NCBI GenBank assembly: GCA_041481485.1
Contig: JBGPBY010000329.1
Span: 1-8,349, forward strand
Reading direction: 5' to 3'
DNA from: JBGPBY01 sp041481485
GTDB lineage: Bacteria > Acidobacteriota > Terriglobia > 20CM-2-55-15
Length of the DNA: 8,349 nucleotides
Part shown: positions 5,624-8,349 of the stretch, one piece after another
Layout: every line of letters begins with the position of its first letter
Numbering within the stretch: position 1 is the first letter of the stretch
Program-made: the position numbers and the translations under genes
The notes under the pieces: model-generated
Database searches by the model: none
What the model was told of the DNA's origin: nothing
Seen by the model: only the letters and a program-made list of their open reading frames with translations

Positions 5624-6370
5624 GTGAACCTCAGTATCCGCAGAATTATTTCCACCGGAATGTTGGCCGCGGCAATCTCAGCCGGACTGCCGGATTTGTG
5701 TGCTCAGCGGGCCGGGGAATTGCCGGCAGGGCTGCCGCCATCCGTGGTGAGCGCCTTAAAGAATTATGTCGATATCCCTTCGTCGCTGAAGGATTTTTCC
5801 TGCGATATTCAGTTCAGTGATGGACCGGGCAAGAGCATCGATGGACGGTTTCTTTTTAAATCGCCGGACAAAGCGAAGTTTCAGTCAAAGACAAACACCA
5901 CCTACGATTCAGGCGTTCCGCTCATGATGGTTCGGCAATTGATTCCGACAATTGCGTTTCCCTTTTTCCTCGGTGTTTTGCCTCCGATCAATTGGACGGA
6001 ATCGAAGGACGCGTCCGGCGGAAAGGCGCAGGGAAAAATCGTCGAGGATGGGAAGGCCGTGGGAACCGCAGTGATCGAAACGAGTCCTGCCGGTGCGCTA
6101 AGCAGAATTGCCTTAATGGAAAGCGAATCGCCGGCCCCACAGACCATTGAAATTCGATTCTCAAGCCAGAATCGCAATGGACGGCAGCTTCTCACTGGCG
6201 TCGAAGCCAGGAATGGAACGGAGACGTTACGTTGGGATTGGGAATACACCACGGTTGGGGAAGTAGTCCTCGTATCCCGTGCCATTTCTGTGGACGAAAC
6301 CGGACAACGCAACGTTTCAACGTGCAGCAATTACAAATTGAACGAAGGTCTGGCCGATTCGTTATTTTGA
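5624..6370 (+). CDS. Secreted protein, possible LolA-like fold, 248 residues
   Basis: An exported protein of unknown function. GTG 5624 is chosen because it gives a complete signal peptide: Arg6-Arg7, a hydrophobic run from residue 8 to 22, then LCA before Gln28. The in-frame ATG at 5660 would remove the basic part. GGAA lies close before the GTG. The mature part, about 55-95, reads LKDFSCDIQFSD and then GRFLFKSPDKAKFQSKTN, a strand-rich pattern reminiscent of the curved sheet of LolA/LolB-type lipoprotein carriers and related secreted proteins (GRFxFxxPDKxKF). The C-terminal half has further amphipathic strands (ALSRIALMES, TIEIRFSS, LRWDWEYTTV). The fold assignment is an inference from this pattern and I assign no substrate. 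It converges on the dehydrogenase gene with four bases between and no terminator, so the transcripts probably overlap. Confidence 0.85.
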   Translation: MNLSIRRIISTGMLAAAISAGLPDLCAQRAGELPAGLPPSVVSALKNYVDIPSSLKDFSCDIQFSDGPGKSIDGRFLFKSPDKAKFQSKTNTTYDSGVPLMMVRQLIPTIAFPFFLGVLPPINWTESKDASGGKAQGKIVEDGKAVGTAVIETSPAGALSRIALMESESPAPQTIEIRFSSQNRNGRQLLTGVEARNGTETLRWDWEYTTVGEVVLVSRAISVDETGQRNVSTCSNYKLNEGLADSLF

Positions 6371-6374
6371 TGAA

Positions 6375-8225
6375 CTACTTCCCGTCGACTGAAAACACGA
6401 TCAGAACATTGCCTGGCATTCCGCCGGAACCGGCATAGCCGGAATTTACGACGAGCAACCCGTCGGCAATTGCAGCGCCCGGGCCATCAAGCGATCCGCC
6501 ATTTGCGGTGACTCCATTCGCGGTTTGATACGAACGGATCGTATCGAAGTCCCAGACCACTTTGCCGTCCGCTGCGGAATAAGCGCGAAGGTGTCCATCG
6601 ATCGAGCCTGAAAAGGCGATGCCGGGAATCGCACTCACGGCGGCAGACTGCGCAGGGCTGCATCGCGGCCGGTCACCGCATGGTGGAGCCGGCGTATACC
6701 AAACACTCTGTCCATCTTTCAGGCGAAGGGCAAACATACCTCCGCCTGCTTTGGAATCGATATCCGAGCTTGCGGTATAGGTGAGCGAGATGCGGCCCGC
6801 ATCGGACAGGGCGACATAGGCATTGTTGGCGTCTGCGGATGAACCCCACTGCACGCCACCAATCGTCCCGCCTTTTCCGATTCGTTTGGACCACAGAACC
6901 ATGCCCTCATGATCCGGATCCACCGCGTGCACGACTCCGGATTTTTGTCCGGCTACGAGTGCCCGCTTTCCGCCGCCGAGGGACACCAGGATTGCAGACG
7001 ATGCGAAATCCACATCGGGACCGTTGGCATCCGGGCAGTTCGTTTTATCCGGCATACGGCACGAACTCGTGTACGCATCGTTTGCAGTAATTTGACGCGA
7101 CCACAGAATCTTTCCGGTATCGCGGTCGAACGCCATGAATGCGTCGCTGTTTGCGGAAGTCGGGTCGCTGTAGTTATCGCCAGTCGTGACGTAGACGATG
7201 TTTCGCTGGGGATCAATCGTCGGCGCGGTCCAGATCGGTGCACCGGACGGTCCCCACATCTGCGTTCCGGCTTTGTTCTTCTTTGTGGGACGAGGCTCTT
7301 CCACCGTGTAGGTCTTCCATAAAGTCGTGCCGGTCGCCGCATTCAGTGCCATCAGACTCCCGCGAAACGTGCAGCACGCATAGTCGGTCGCAACACTGGC
7401 TATTTCCTCGCCGGAAGCCGTTCCGACATACAGGCGATTGTTATAGAGAGTCACCGAGCCGGTCACGCGGGCGAGCTGATGATCGTCCACTTTCTTCTTC
7501 CACAGAACCTCACCGGTTCCGGCATCCACCGCGTATACGTTGGCTCCAAGATCTCCAAAGAATGCGGCATCGCGCGGGCCTGAAGCCGTATCGACGCGGC
7601 CGATGCTGATGGCTCCCCGCACTCCGGCGGCAGCCTGAAAGTACCAGTAGACACATCCGGTATCTGCGCTAAGTGAATAGACGTATCCATTGGGGCTGCC
7701 GACGAACACGCGTCCTCCCGCAATTGCCGGTTGTGCGCTGGCGCTGAGTTCGCCGGGAAAACCAAACGCCCACTTCACCTTCAGGCGAGGAACATCGGAA
7801 GCGGCAAAGCCGGCTTTCGGCTGATAGCGAGTATTGGAAACGTCGTTTCCCCAGCCGTTCCACGCGCCGCCGCTCTTCGCATTAAATTTGCCGCGCGCGG
7901 TACACATTGCTGTCGCCGGAGGATTGACGTTCAGGGGTTCGCTGAGCGACTTTCCGGTGAGCCATTCGGCAAGCGCACGGCGTTCTGCCGCAGTTCGCCG
8001 ATTGGCCATCGTCACCATGCTGCCCCTTTCGATGACGTCGAGAATGCGTTCGGGCCGCATCGCGCGCAACGTATCGCGCGCCGGAGCCCGGTTGGCTCCT
8101 GTTTCGTGGCAGGTTGCGCAGTTCTGCTCGTAAATCTTTGCAGCATCCTGGGCGTCGACAATCGCAATACAGGCCAGCAAAACCGCTGATGCCAGCAGGC
8201 AGGTCAGGAGAATTCTCATTTTCAT
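6375..8225 (-). CDS. PQQ- and heme c-dependent dehydrogenase, polyvinyl alcohol dehydrogenase-like
   Basis: A periplasmic quinohemoprotein that would oxidise an alcohol with pyrroloquinoline quinone and pass electrons through its own heme c. In the 616-residue form, 1-25 is a signal peptide (cleavage near VDA-QD; a lipobox-like LLAC at 16-19 is a weaker alternative). A small cytochrome c domain follows, with CATCH at 36-40 and possible axial Met70 or Met73. The eight-bladed propeller begins at WNGWGNDVSNTRYQ (122-135) and shows repeated blade motifs: DTGCVYW, GTGEVLW, ATGTTLW, DTGKILW, DGKVVWDFDT. The adjacent Cys284-Cys285 matches the vicinal disulfide near the quinone in this superfamily. 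N-terminal heme placement and domain order fit polyvinyl alcohol dehydrogenase (EC 1.1.2.6); soil relatives may use other alcohols. ATG 8225, with GGA about 9 bases before, is preferred over an in-frame TTG at 8348 inside a repeat. No PQQ synthesis genes are in the window. Confidence 0.93.
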   Translation of the reverse strand: MKMRILLTCLLASAVLLACIAIVDAQDAAKIYEQNCATCHETGANRAPARDTLRAMRPERILDVIERGSMVTMANRRTAAERRALAEWLTGKSLSEPLNVNPPATAMCTARGKFNAKSGGAWNGWGNDVSNTRYQPKAGFAASDVPRLKVKWAFGFPGELSASAQPAIAGGRVFVGSPNGYVYSLSADTGCVYWYFQAAAGVRGAISIGRVDTASGPRDAAFFGDLGANVYAVDAGTGEVLWKKKVDDHQLARVTGSVTLYNNRLYVGTASGEEIASVATDYACCTFRGSLMALNAATGTTLWKTYTVEEPRPTKKNKAGTQMWGPSGAPIWTAPTIDPQRNIVYVTTGDNYSDPTSANSDAFMAFDRDTGKILWSRQITANDAYTSSCRMPDKTNCPDANGPDVDFASSAILVSLGGGKRALVAGQKSGVVHAVDPDHEGMVLWSKRIGKGGTIGGVQWGSSADANNAYVALSDAGRISLTYTASSDIDSKAGGGMFALRLKDGQSVWYTPAPPCGDRPRCSPAQSAAVSAIPGIAFSGSIDGHLRAYSAADGKVVWDFDTIRSYQTANGVTANGGSLDGPGAAIADGLLVVNSGYAGSGGMPGNVLIVFSVDGK

Positions 8226-8289
8226 AGGCGTCGTTCCATGTGTGGGGAAGATACGCTTTGTGACCAAACAATTCCAGAGCTCGCTAAAA

Positions 8290-8348
8290 GAATGCAATTC
8301 CCCACTGTAGGGGCGGTCTATGACCGCCCACAATTTTGAGGAATGCAA
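8290..8348. repeat. Palindromic dispersed repeat, copy 2, shortened, with flanking 8-base direct repeats
   Basis: The core at 8304-8318 (ACTGTAGGGGCGGTC) is identical to the left arm of copy 1, and the match continues left to 8293. The hairpin is shorter than in copy 1: GGGCGGTC at 8311-8318 pairs with GACCGCCC at 8322-8329 around a 3-base loop. GAATGCAA occurs on both sides, at 8290-8297 and 8341-8348, which may be a target duplication or part of the element. The element lies about 65-120 bases upstream of the dehydrogenase start codon, in the same orientation relative to its gene as copy 1 is to the peptidase gene. Confidence 0.75.
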
Positions 8349-8349
8349 G

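Overview
The window looks like a stretch of a soil-type bacterial chromosome, most plausibly Acidobacteriota of the Solibacter/Bryobacter kind. This is an inference from gene content, not from a marker gene: a PQQ/cytochrome c polyvinyl-alcohol-dehydrogenase-like enzyme, a secreted M61 aminopeptidase with a C-terminal PDZ domain, a distinctive cytosolic ankyrin protein, and several small secreted proteins of unknown function. I see no tRNA, rRNA, CRISPR array, transposase or phage gene.

Layout. Positions 1-289 hold an open reading frame on the minus strand that runs off the left edge (weak call). Positions 348-935 (minus) encode a 195-residue secreted protein of unknown function. Positions 1177-1767 (plus) encode a class I SAM-dependent methyltransferase. 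It converges, with 15 bases between, on a small secreted protein with a carboxypeptidase-regulatory-like beta-sandwich (1783-2250, minus). The 343-base stretch 2251-2593 contains a promoter-like pair for that gene and a possible 50-residue small protein (2315-2467, plus). Positions 2594-3559 (plus) encode an ankyrin-repeat protein, which converges on the M61 peptidase (3600-5459, minus).

The peptidase is divergent from a secreted 248-residue protein with a possible LolA-like fold (5624-6370, plus). That gene converges, with four bases between, on the PQQ/cytochrome c dehydrogenase (6375-8225, minus).

The most unusual structure is a GC-rich palindromic repeat present twice, upstream of the peptidase gene (5509-5566) and of the dehydrogenase gene (8290-8348). 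The two copies share 24 of 26 aligned bases, lie in the same orientation relative to the gene they precede, and are in frame with it, so the longest reading frames of both genes falsely begin inside the repeat. They look like members of a dispersed REP- or MITE-like family.

Functionally, five of the six longer confident genes other than the methyltransferase carry export signals, so the window encodes mainly envelope or periplasmic functions: peptide cleavage, alcohol oxidation feeding electrons to a cytochrome c, and unknown secreted proteins. Strand changes are frequent and no obvious multi-gene operon is visible, so these are probably independently transcribed genes rather than one pathway. 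I found no strong evidence for a wholly new multi-gene system.
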